Assembly: GCF_004379255.2 (NCBI RefSeq)
Contig: NC_056038.1
Span: 11,508,729 to 11,572,728, forward strand
Direction: 5' to 3'
DNA: 64,000 nt
From: Salvia splendens
Lineage: Eukaryota; Streptophyta; Magnoliopsida; Lamiales; Lamiaceae
The position numbers and the translations under genes were made by a program. Under the pieces are notes generated by a model. The model worked only from the letters and a program-made list of their open reading frames with translations. It had not been told where the DNA came from and did no database searches. This document shows, one piece after another, positions 47,492-64,000 of this stretch; position 1 is the stretch's first letter, and each line of letters starts with the position of its first letter.

Positions 47492-49829
47492 ATGAAATTT
47501 GGGAAAGAATTCAGGATTCATTTGGAGGAAACCCTACCGGAGTGGAGGGACAAGTATTTGCAGTACAAGCCCTTGAAGAAGCTTCTCAAGAGTATCCCGG
47601 CAGCTGATAATCCGCCGCCGGACGGCCCCTCGCCGGAGCTTCACGAGTGGTTCGTCGGAACTCTCAACGAGGAACTCGAAAAGTTCAACGATTTCTACGT
47701 CGATAAGGAGGAAGACTTCATCATCCGCTTCCAGGTTTTTCTCTTCATTGTTTCTTGATTAATTTCAGTTACATAATTTTAGTCAAGAGGTTTATACTTT
47801 ATAGTGATTTAGATTGATTCTATTGAAACTTGAGCCTCTCTTGTTCGGATTCATAGCGTCATCCACTAAAAACTTGGACTTACTTTAGTTACATTGTTGA
47901 GTATTGTGTGTGTAAATTGAATTTTGGGTTGGTGAGATGATAAGGTTCAGCAACTTACTGCATATGAGAATCATAAATCCCTCCTTCTAAACTTAGATAC
48001 CGTCGAACTTTACGAAACCAAGAAGCTGCCCTGCAAAATGAATTGGTGCTGAATGCAGGCAGGGCTGTTTAGGATACCTGGTGTGGATTGTAATTGTAAT
48101 TCTATTGTTGGTGTGAAACTTAAACAGATATGGTGCAATTTGGAGATAGAGGTAGCTCTATGAGTATGAGTGACACTAGTAGTGAGGAAAAAACATGACT
48201 ATATAAGCTATTATGAAAGTGGAATTCAGTGTTTGTTAGTTGGAGGGTTCAAAAGAATCTCCCATGGCATATTCCATTTCTTCTCATGTCATTTATTTAT
48301 TTGACCTTGCTTGAATTTGCTAAATGGAACATATGTCTTTACATTGGCCTCAGTTGTGTCAACATAGTTCATTAATAGATACTTAATACTTTTCTAGAAA
48401 GCGAATATCTATGCGTAAAGGGAAGGGTAGAATATGGTTAATGCGAATGAGATGCTGTCAAATTTGGGTGATTGCAGTTAGTTTTGAACTTTTGATGTGA
48501 AATACATGGAGAAGTTTTGAGAAAATAGTTATGGATTTGTCTCTCCAAATGTTTGGTCAGTTGGCTTCATGAAGTTCTGTCGAATTTGGATGCTTTGGCA
48601 TATCTGCATATTGCTAAGGCACGGCTCATCTTCATCAATACTCTCACGCCTCATCAAAAGTAGCAGCTATATAGATAGAGAAATGCTCCAGTTTATAGAT
48701 TCATACACTGGGATATAGTGTGCCAACATACAGTTTGACATGAGAATTATGCTGAGCTTTTTATAAGCCCATTCAAATTATGTAATTTCAATAACAATTA
48801 ACAACGAAGGTACGATACTCGGTTTTTTCTACTTGAGGTATTTCAATGCAGCTGCTGATCTCTACAAATAAATCAAAGACTTGTTAATATTAAATGCTTG
48901 TTATTTGGATTGGTGGGGTATATGGGCGTTGTTCCTTTTGTGTCCAGATATAATGCGAATGATAGGAAAGGGTGCAAAGAAGTGGTATATAGCATATGTG
49001 TTGTTAGTGGATTACCAATAAGCATAACCAGTGACACACCTTCAGTCTGGCACTTGAACATTTTCATTTGTCATTTCAGGCATTGAAGGAAAGAATAGAA
49101 AGATTAAAGTCGAGAGGAAGTACGAATTCGGTGTTTACATCTGAGACTGAGTTTAGTGAAGAGATGATGGAGATAAGGAAGGATTTCGTCTCCATCCATG
49201 GGGAGATGGTCCTTCTAAAAAACTACAGCTCTCTTAACTTTGCAGGTTAAGTAGCTGAGTCATTATTTTTAGTGTGGTTATGAAGGTCTTTCTCACTATC
49301 AGCTGTTGTCTACTTCTGTTTCATTTATCTTAATTATCTTGTGCATACCTAATTAGGTCTTATCAAGATTTTGAAGAAATACGATAAACGAACTGGGGAA
49401 TTGTTGAGTCTGCCTTTTACTCAGCTTGCTGTCCACCAGCCTTTCTTTATGACTGAACCAGTCACGAGATTAGTTCGTGAGTGTGAGGAAAATCTGGAGC
49501 TCCTCTTCCCACAAGAAGCAGAGGTTGTTGAGTCAACCTCCATTCAACAGAAGCAGAATGCTGATCCACCAAATGCTTCTTCAGAATTAAAATTGGCACC
49601 TGGTGAAGAAACTGTAGATATATATAGGAGCACACTTGCTGCCATTAAAGCTATAAAATGCCTTAAGAAGGCAAGCTCGACCTATAATCCTCTGTCACTA
49701 TCATATATCTTTGGAAACCAAGATAACGATGTCACAGGTGCAGTAACAGCAGAAAACTCACCTCGTGATTCTCTTGTAACCCTGCCTAAAGAAGAGGACG
49801 CAACTGAAGATGTTTGTTCACCCGTGTAA
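47492..49829 (+). CDS. SPX4: SPX domain protein, SPX4-like
   Basis: Three exons, 47492-47734, 49080-49245 and 49357-49829, give 293 residues; the introns are GT-AG. Stand-alone SPX proteins bind inositol pyrophosphates and then hold PHR-type transcription factors inactive when phosphate is sufficient. The SPX domain spans about residues 1-165: [49 protein letters not shown], and [11 protein letters not shown] with the lysines of the phosphate-binding surface. The start at 47492 is set by the conserved MKFGKEF. After the domain come [16 protein letters not shown] and an acidic tail ending [12 protein letters not shown]. There is no EXS, RING or transporter part. Similarity to the SPX4 branch is my judgement; SPX1/2 have somewhat different tails. 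Confidence 0.93.
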
Positions 49830-50888
49830 ACACCGTTCTACGTCACTGTTTGTTCTTTTGTCTTCCAAGAGTGTGCTGCAGTGTGATGTTTGAGAGATTG
49901 TGTGCTGTGTGATCTTTTCTCTTGAGAATATTACAATGTACTTTTATACTTGCTGAATAAGCTGCCAATTGATGACAGAATTTGCATTGCATTTTTATGT
50001 GTAAGAAGGTGTTTGGCTATGCTTATTGTGGAATGTCTCATAAGTTTATAAGTTGTCTCAAGTGTTTTGATGATTGAACTTCAAAGTCAGAGATAGAAAA
50101 TTGGGGGATAAAACTAGAATTGTAATTGATGGAAATAACAAGTATACTATGCTTGTTCTGTGGTGTAAGTTGCAAGTGAGTTGAGTTTCGTGAAATAGTA
50201 TTCAAATATGGATGATTTGTGGAAACAAGATTTCCTCTCATACTTTTCGTCGATGATTGATATTGGATTTAGGGAGTGTTTTTTTGCCTTTGTTTGGCGT
50301 TTGCTACGCAAGTTAGCTTTATAGTTGGGCCTGCAATTAACTTAATAACTTGGTCAAAATGTTGTTGACAGTTAAATATGGACAAAACATATTGTTTATC
50401 AAAAACTATCACTTAATGTGTAGGATAAAAAAAACTTTTTCGAGCATTTATAAAAAGACAAATTTTGAATTTTAGTCAAACAGAAATAAGATTCCACCTC
50501 CTTATGAGAATTTTTATTTGCTTAATACTACTACTATTACTACTGCATGTAATGAAACCTCGCATGTGAACGCGCAGAATTATAAAAAGCAACATAGAAA
50601 TTTACAAAAACAAAAATCAAAACCATATATTGCAATTGAAAATTAGATAAGAGAATAGACAGAGGATTTAACTTTATGTAATTCAAAACTGTTGATAAAT
50701 ATATATACTACTACTACTACTATAATTCTTTGCGAATACACAACCAAAACAAGCGCAAACATTTGCAGTACTTCACATTTAGAAACTTCAAATTTACAGC
50801 TATACAAAAAACAATGGCAGTTTCACTCAGACCAATGGATCAAGAAGCATAAAAACAAGCACAAAATTACACACTTCATATGTCTTGG
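49830..50888. other. Convergent 3' region of SPX and VTI1
   Basis: The 3' UTRs of two convergent genes. Nothing else is seen. Confidence 0.4.
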
Positions 50889-53800
50889 TTACTTGGCCAA
50901 TTTAAAGTATAGGATCAGAGCAATCACGATAACCAGTACCGTGATTATACCACCTATCATCCACTTGTCCCGACTCATCCTTCTTGTCATGTTGGTTAAA
51001 ATTTTCTTGCTTCTGCCTACGTTATTGTCGACACCACTCAACTGCAAGACAGAGACTACGGTTCAGCTGATTACTTGATTCTTCATGCTTTTTTAAGTAG
51101 AGAATAGACAAAAAGTTGAAAATTTTTTTATATCATTCTTCTTATCTGGAGCTGGATAAAGACAATATACAGCATGTTCTATTTATAGATAGAAACATAC
51201 TACTGTTTCTTCAGATTAAAATTCAATCGTGAAAGGAGTAGTTGAAGAGAAGAAATACTGTGTTATCAGCATGCAAGAGAGACTGTCGCTGCTGATGCAA
51301 ATCTTGAAGAAGTGAAACGCTAAGCTCTTCTGTTTCCAGCATGACCTCCCTACTATCCTTGATCCTGTTACTCGAATTATCCAGCCGTTCAGTTGTCACT
51401 ACTAATCTATCCCTTTGATTTGCAGGCACCTGTTACAAGCAATGCAACATGCTACTAAATCAGTCAGTTAAGAAAAGGGGTGCAAATCACTAAAAAACAA
51501 AACTTATTAAGCTAAAGGATTTTCCATAAATGCATATATATGTGAGGTGTGTGTATGTGTGTATGCTGATTACAAAGCATGAAAAACTATGGCTGATTGG
51601 TTTCTACAATTTTGTACCAAAAGAACCACCAATCCCCACACCATACATCTGAAAGAAAAACAGAGAGTAAATAAGTAAAGAAGACTAGGAAAGAGAATAA
51701 AAGACAGATACAGTCCAAAAAGCAGCAGAAACATACTGCAAGTGTATCCGCCAATCCTGCCTCCAGCAGCTCATCCCGGGCGGCTTGGTTCAAGTTTGTC
51801 GACACAATTCGTTTAACTTCACTTTTCAAATTGTTCAGATCAGACTTATACTCTCTTAACTTAGCAAGCAGCACTGCCTTAATATTTGGCTGCAAGGCAC
51901 GAGCCTCCAAATCCATCTTCCTAATCTGCAAGACAATCAACCATTTTCAACTAAATAATTTGAAGAGAGAGAAATGGAATAGATTAACTATTAACCAATA
52001 ACCATTCTGTACCAATGCTTCTGCCTCATCCAGTCCAACTTTTATTTCGGAAATCTTCTGCTTTTTTTGCTCTGCAAACAAATGATATGTTCATGCTCCC
52101 ACGCACAAATTTCAGTCATAATTACAATTAACATTATGCAAAAGAAATTCAAAGAAAAAAGGAAGATAATACAGAATACCAACAATTATGACTAAGCACA
52201 AAAAAGGAAAAAAATTATTCATCTCAAATTATTCATCCCTAAACCCTAAACCACAGACCATGGGTATTTGCACTAAAACAATCTACTTATTACATTTGTC
52301 AATGAAGAACATAAGAGAGACCAGCATTTCCCCTACCTACTTCACAAAATATGTAATTAGCCAGAGTTCAGACTTCACAGAGAGAGTAACATAAGTAAGA
52401 TGCTTTGTATTCCACACGTAGTTAGCCTATAAAAATGAAGAAAAAAAATATTCCTATCACTACATAGCCCTTTTGGGCATTCTATCAAGTAATGTAGGTC
52501 AAGGTGACATGTCCAAACTATGCTGTGTCCTTGTGTTCATGATCTCTCTTCTGAGTAAAGGGGCAATAGTTGTTATATTATTCTGTTCAGTTTTTCACTT
52601 GAAACTACAATGAGCATTTATCTTGTGTAGGTGAAGTATAAATTATAAATAAGAAACAGGAGGAAAGCAATTACTCCAGACAAAACCAATCATTACAGTT
52701 TATAATAATAATAATCTTATAATATGAAAGAATCAATTCAGAATTCTGAAGTCCGAACACTCCCATGAGTCCCCTTGAGTACAGTACAGATATCTTTAAT
52801 GAAGTGTTCAACATATAAAACAATAGACAAAATTCCCAGATATGCAGTAGTTTTATGGTTAAAAATCCATGATACAAGAAATAAGCAAGAAAACAACACA
52901 TCGTTAGTGTAATTGCGCCCAATCATCAGGAAGAACGTATGTACACAGAACATCAGGACCAGTTTCTGCTTTGATTTCATGTTAAGTATATGACGGAAGT
53001 CAAGAACAAGACAAAGACAAAGACAAGGATATAATATAAGTCAGTCGTATGGCCTACCTAAGGGAGTCTACCTTTATGGAGTATTGTTCTTTGTTGATTT
53101 GAAATTACAATTAGCACCTTTATATATGTGAAATGCGTATGATAGATAAAGATTGTGAGGAGATCACTCAAAAATCAAATCAATATCACAATAATCAATT
53201 AGAAATATTCTAATTTTACTCCATATGAAAGAATCAATTCATGACTTCACGACAGTTGGGGTAACTATCAACCAATAACCGATAACACTTCAAAATGTAA
53301 TCTAGGTAATTACAATATCAGAATCAACAAGCATGTCATACTATATCATTGCTGCAGTTATGTTACAAAGAGGCAGAACTAAGTTTCAGATACATAATAA
53401 TTGGACTTGGACTGCTGTCAAACTTTTCATACAACTTGATTTGTTACTCAAGTCTGCTTGGTGTGGAACTGTGCTTCGAAACCAAAAAAAATACTAGCAA
53501 ACAAGAAAATCCGGCCTTATCGTTTAGGTATGGACATAAACCTTCACCACTTGAAATGCACATGATGTAACTTTAATACGCTAATAAGGTCATGGACTCA
53601 TGAGTAACAAGCACAATGAAGTATTAAATCCCAATCACAATTATGTAACGGAAAAGGTGAAAGAAAGTTCTTTAAAAAATCCTTCATCATACAAAAAAAA
53701 GGTTGAAACCCCAACCTAAGGGCCCCACACATCCTGGTCCGACGGTATTGTGAGTGGTGTTAATTCAGCGTTCTTTAAAAAATCCTTAATAATCAGAACT

Positions 53801-54195
53801 GCAGTCTAAAATCACCTATTTTATGCCGTTAAATTCATATGCTAAAAAACTTAGCTTCAGTAGCTGGCAGCCATATCACAATCGTGAGTTCACATGTTCT
53901 TAAACAACAAATTTCTTTGAGATTGATTCAAACTACTAAAAAGATTAGACTTTTAAGCGAAATCTAATCTCTAATAAAACAGAAAAGAAAATGTAACAAC
54001 AGAGAGAGGCGTGATATAAAGAAAAACAAAGGCCAAACAATAGTAGAAATAACATGAGAACCTGATTTGGAATCCCAAATTGAAATAGGGTTTCAACTAA
54101 CCTCCATCAAGGTGGTTGGCTGACGCACACTTCTTCGACAAATTCGCAGAGAGCTCGCAGTATTGCTTTTCGTAACCTTCGAATACGGCGCTCAT
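50889..54195 (-). CDS. VTI1: VTI1-type Qb-SNARE (vesicle transport v-SNARE)
   Basis: Five exons: 54102-54195, 52013-52071, 51737-51925, 51259-51429, 50889-51041, all GT-AG, giving 221 residues, the usual VTI1 length. It drives membrane fusion between the trans-Golgi network, prevacuolar compartment and vacuole. The N-terminal three-helix domain covers about 1-115 (FEGYEKQYCELSANLSKKC, KVGLDEAEALIRKMDLEARA). The SNARE motif lies at about 128-190 (RLDNSSNRIKDSREVMLETE, LLQDLHQQRQSLLHADNTLS). The C-terminal anchor is WMIGGIITVLVIVIALILYF followed by KLAK. Intron 1 is long (about 2 kb, 52072-54101). Whether it is closer to VTI11, 12 or 13 cannot be decided by eye. Confidence 0.95.
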
Positions 54196-54958
54196 TGTCC
54201 TAACAAGTAAGTTTGAGCAGAAAATGATAAATCAATGATCGATCAATCGATATTCCTGATTGTGAAACTACTGCAGTGTACACAACAAAGATTCAAAAGC
54301 AAAATTGTCAATAAATTCCGAGAACAGCCGATTTATAGATGTGTTAAATCAGTATTTGTAATTTGATTAAATTGAGAAAACTTTGGGTTTCCTCTTTGCC
54401 GACTACTTAATCCAACAATAATAATTTCTTTTTTTTTGGCACGTAAATGAATTTTTATTGAAAGTATATTTAGTGTCTGGGATTTGGTAGGACTTACTCC
54501 CTTCCCCTCATAGTTGAGGTAAAACTTTTCTATAAGAAGTTTAAGAAATTTATGTTTAGTGTATTAAATAAATAAATAAAAAGTAAGAGAGTAAAAAAAA
54601 TAGAAAGAATAAAATAAGAAAGAGTAAAGTAAAAGTGAGAAAAAGTATTACTTCCTATGTCTCACTTTAGAAGTCTCAATTGAAGTACTATAAGTAGAAA
54701 TGATACAACTATGAGAAAACTTCCCAAAATGGAAAAAATGACTCAACTATAAACAGTACTACTCTTTTTAAAAAAATTTTGCTAAAGTACCCACGCTATC
54801 TCCTTTTTATTTTCCAGATTAATAATCATCATTTTACTGTCTTCTCATATGAAATCCCTATTTAGGACTATACTATGCCCAAAAATGTTTTGATCTCAAA
54901 TCAATATATCAAAACACAATCTACATCCACTAATAATAATCTTGACAATAGATAGATA
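54196..54958. other. VTI1 upstream region
   Basis: Contains the VTI1 promoter and 5' UTR. About 54,495-54,760 resembles a decayed MITE (TTACTCCCTTCCCCTCATAG at the left). No gene is seen. Confidence 0.35.
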
Positions 54959-55209
54959 CTCCCCCCGTCCACCATTAGAAGTCTCATTTTTTGGCGGCAC
55001 GAGCTTTAAGAGATGTTAAGAAAAGTTGGTGGAAAAAGTTAGTGAAATAGGGATCCCACTTATATATATTAGTTTTAAATGAAATATGAGTTGAATGAAT
55101 TAGTGGAAGGTGAGACTCTATTACTATTTATGGTAAAAGTGAACTGGGACTCTTATTCGTGGACGGACTAAAATGAAAAAATGAAACTTCTATTCACGGG
55201 CGGAGGGAA
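54959..55209. mobile_element. Stowaway-type MITE
   Basis: Starts CTCCCCCCGTCCACCATTAG and ends in a degenerate inverted copy (TTCCCTCCGCCCGTGAATAG). TA lies on both sides. Confidence 0.7.
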
Positions 55210-55358
55210 TAATAAGTTTAAAAATGAAATTAGTGAAGTATGAGAAAAATAAAAAGAAAAGGCTATGAATATTATTCCCTCCATCAATTTCATAGTGAAA
55301 TGTAGGAAAAAAAATAAATGAAACATTTATTGATAGATGAACAAAAATGACAAAATTA

Positions 55359-56577
55359 GGGCAATCCACAATAGAAATAGCCCAGCAATAGCCCAGCCAT
55401 AGCCTAGCCACTGCCACATCATCAGCACTAAAAATCCTCCTGCCACATCATCAAAACAAGCAAATAGCCCAGCAATAGCCCAGCCATAGCCTAGCCACAT
55501 ACTATCCACATCACTATTAACAAATATATACAAAATGCAATAATTAACAATAACGCAATATACGAAATTTAATTTACGAGACATATACGGGAAAATTCAC
55601 TAATATTAATAAAATTTAAAAAGTACATAATTAAAAAAAATTACATAATTAAAAAAATTACATTAATTAAATTTACAAATGAAAATTTAAAATACATTAC
55701 AACTTAAAGTTAAAAAATAAAAAAAAGACATAATTAAATCTTAAAAAAATAAAAATGACATAATTTAAATACGTCCCACATCGAAAGTGGAACATAAAAC
55801 ATTCAAGGATATCTCTCTATAAAAGAGAAACATCCTTGAATGAGTTTGTCCCACATCGAAAGTGGAACATAAAACATTCAAGGATATCTCTCTATAAAAG
55901 AGAAACATCCTTGAATGAGTTTGTCCCACATCGAAAGTGGAACATAAAACATTCAAGGATATCTCTCTATAAAAGAGAAACATCCTTGAATGAGATTGTC
56001 CCACATCGAAAGTGGAGCATAAAACATTCAAGGATATCTCTCTATAAAAGAGAAACATCCTTGGAATGAGTTTGTCCCACATCGAAAGTGGAACATAAAA
56101 CATTCAAGGATGTCTCTATAAAATAGAGGCAACCAAGAATGAGTTTGTCCCACATCGAAAGTGGAACATAAAACATTCAAGGATGTCTTTATAAAAGAGA
56201 GACAACCAAGAATGAGTTTCATAAATTCGCAAGCCCATTAAATATATATGGGCTATTACGAATTTCTAGTATAAATTTATTCATAAAAATTGATTTTTAT
56301 ATATAGAAAACAATTTTTATAAATAAATAATATTTTTTTATATTTGATTTTTTTTTTAAAATTCGAATTTCAAAAATTCGAATTTAAAAAAAAATCGCGC
56401 TGGGCGATCCGGGCGCTGCAATAGCTCCGAGCGGATCGCCCAGCGCACCGCCCAGCGCAACGAAACCGCCCAGCGCTGCGCGGTTTCTCTCTCCAATCGT
56501 CCGCTGGGCGACTGCAATAGACCGCCCAGCGAACCGCCCAGCGCCGGCGCTCAGCTGGGCGCCTATTGTGGATGGCC
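55359..56577. mobile_element. Tourist-type element carrying an snRNA-type promoter array
   Basis: The ends are GGGCAATCCACAATAG and, on the other strand, GGCCATCCACAATAGG, flanked by TTA (55356-55358 and 56578-56580). The left part repeats AATAGCCCAGC and CACATCATCA; the right part is GC-rich with repeated CGCCCAGCG. The middle is an AT-rich stretch followed by six tandem 75-bp units (55773-56219). There is no coding region. The 3-bp TTA duplication points to Harbinger/Tourist. Confidence 0.8.
55773..56219 (+). repeat. Six tandem units with snRNA-type USE and TATA box
   Basis: Units start at 55773, 55848, 55923, 55998, 56074 and 56147. Each begins GTCCCACATCG, an exact match to the plant snRNA upstream sequence element RTCCCACATCG. 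A TATAAAA follows after 34 bases in units 1-4 and 32 bases in units 5-6. Known plant snRNA genes use about 33-34 bases for RNA polymerase II and about ten fewer for polymerase III. In units 1-4 CATTCAAGGAT and ATCCTTGAATG (one extra base in unit 4) form an 11-bp stem with the TATA box in the loop. No snRNA sequence follows the last unit. Confidence 0.85.
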
Positions 56578-57099
56578 TTATTGATAGATGGAGAGAGTAA
56601 TAACGAACTCATTAGTGAGAACTTATAAAATATTTTATAGCAATCGGCGCTTCAAAATAGGATGAAACATGATACAACAAAAACCTTCAGTCCCAGAGCC
56701 GCATTATTATTGAATAAAACTGGGATCTTATGAGAATATAAAACTAAGCTCTACAGCTAAATAAGTGTTGACATCAACCTGCTTAATTGGAATTCTATTA
56801 CATTATTACATCAGCAAAGTTACAGCTGACACAACTTAGGTCGACTACCACAATATTTTCAGGTGTTGATGAGAGGCTTTGGTCTCTTTAGGATTGCATA
56901 ATACTAGGACAACAAAAGTTACAGCAGATGGAATGTCGTTGCAGAAGCCAACTCCTGGCGCGTCGGAGCAAAATTTATCAGCTTGGCACGACGTTCATCT
57001 CTAGGGAGGAGATTCGGCACTTAGCTGGTAACAATTATATACACAAATATCACCTTGTATTTCTCCACCCCGGACGAGAAGATGTTTCGCTGCTAAAAT

Positions 57100-63606
<6,507 letters not shown>

Positions 63607-63874
63607 CTTCCTTCTTACCATAAAAATATTTACATTTTTTATTTCGTTCGTCCCATAAAAATATGAGTATTTCCATTTATCAAAAATTATCTCCAACTCA
63701 TTTATACATATGCATCAACTTATTTACTACTCATTATATATTAGTAATAATAATGTGGGTCATACTATTCATTAACACTATTTTTACTTTTTTCCTCCAC
63801 TATCTCAATTTACCAATTGTGCATTAATTCTCGTGTCATTTCAAATGTCCATATTTTTATGGGATCGAAGAGAG
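63607..63874. mobile_element. Diverged Stowaway-type MITE
   Basis: Starts CTTCCTTCTTACCATAAAAA; the other end, inverted, is CTCTCTTCGATCCCATAAAA. TA lies on both sides. An inner ACGAACGAAATAAAAA-type repeat adds to the inverted structure. Confidence 0.65.
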
Positions 63875-64000
63875 TATATAGTACTCCAATCTAAGATTAA
63901 ATTATTGTGGACCAAAAATAGAAAATAAAAATCACTACCTCCATTCTTAAAAATTATAAACTTTTAAAATGACATGCGTTTTAATGCACAATCAATAAAG

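Larger units (their letters stand above)
55275..56597. mobile_element. Stowaway-like MITE split by a Tourist-type element
   Basis: The left end TTCCCTCCATCAATTTCATA and the right end, inverted, CTCTCTCCATCTATCAATAA, with TA on both sides (55273-55274, 56598-56599). The Tourist-type element at 55359-56577 lies near its right end; TATTGATAGATG occurs just before and ATTGATAGATGG just after the insert. Confidence 0.55.

Noticed and set aside
53349..53570. Small ORF in the long VTI1 intron
   Set aside because: No similarity, AT-rich intron sequence, nothing to support coding.
55765..56222. Long antisense ORFs through the promoter array (repeating MFYVPLSMWDK-type protein)
   Set aside because: The unit is 75 bp, divisible by three, so any open frame repeats. 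No start context or known domain; the DNA motif explains the repeat.

Overview
The window is nuclear DNA of a flowering plant. Intron-containing genes (cytosolic malate dehydrogenase, SnRK1 kinase, a VTI1-type SNARE, an SPX protein, a PHT1 phosphate transporter, an 11S seed globulin) lie among Copia, Ty3-type, hAT, Mutator-like, PIF/Harbinger and Stowaway elements. The protein style suggests a eudicot. An asterid such as Lamiaceae is my impression only; nothing here proves the taxon.

Left third (1-18,100) is repeat DNA. A decayed Copia element (1-3,047, minus) runs off the left edge. A broken PIF/Harbinger transposase gene (3,782-17,520, minus) is split by a hAT-type element (4,402-16,706) with an exact 8-bp target duplication, ATCCAGGT. 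Inside the hAT lie a Mutator-like element with a FAR1-type ORF and minisatellite (5,067 to about 14,862), itself split by a 6.8-kb LTR element that carries only gag and protease (7,948-14,765, TSD GTAAC), and a 1.6-kb inverted-repeat element (14,913-16,537).

Middle (19,317-36,585): a PHT1 gene with a GC-AG intron and an upstream P1BS site; a Harbinger-type element (21,873-25,259, TSD TAA) carrying a SANT/Myb-like ORF that is interrupted by a second Tourist-type element; a PHT1 pseudogene shortened by several deletions; a complete seven-exon cytosolic malate dehydrogenase gene; and many Stowaway MITEs, one inside another.

Right third (36,586-64,000): an apparently intact, young Copia element (496-bp LTRs with four differences, TSD TAGGT); an 11S globulin gene whose first exon is out of frame around a 40-unit GA/CT microsatellite and a small deletion; an SPX4-like gene; VTI1; a Tourist-type element inside a Stowaway-like element, carrying six tandem units that each match the plant snRNA promoter (USE plus TATA); and a ten-coding-exon SnRK1 alpha gene.

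Three loci concern phosphate (PHT1, its pseudogene, SPX), and SnRK1 and malate dehydrogenase belong to central carbon/energy metabolism. I see no sign of an operon-like arrangement. The most unusual items are the array of snRNA-type promoter units, the four-level transposon nest, the large palindrome, and the 11S gene with a microsatellite in its signal peptide region.
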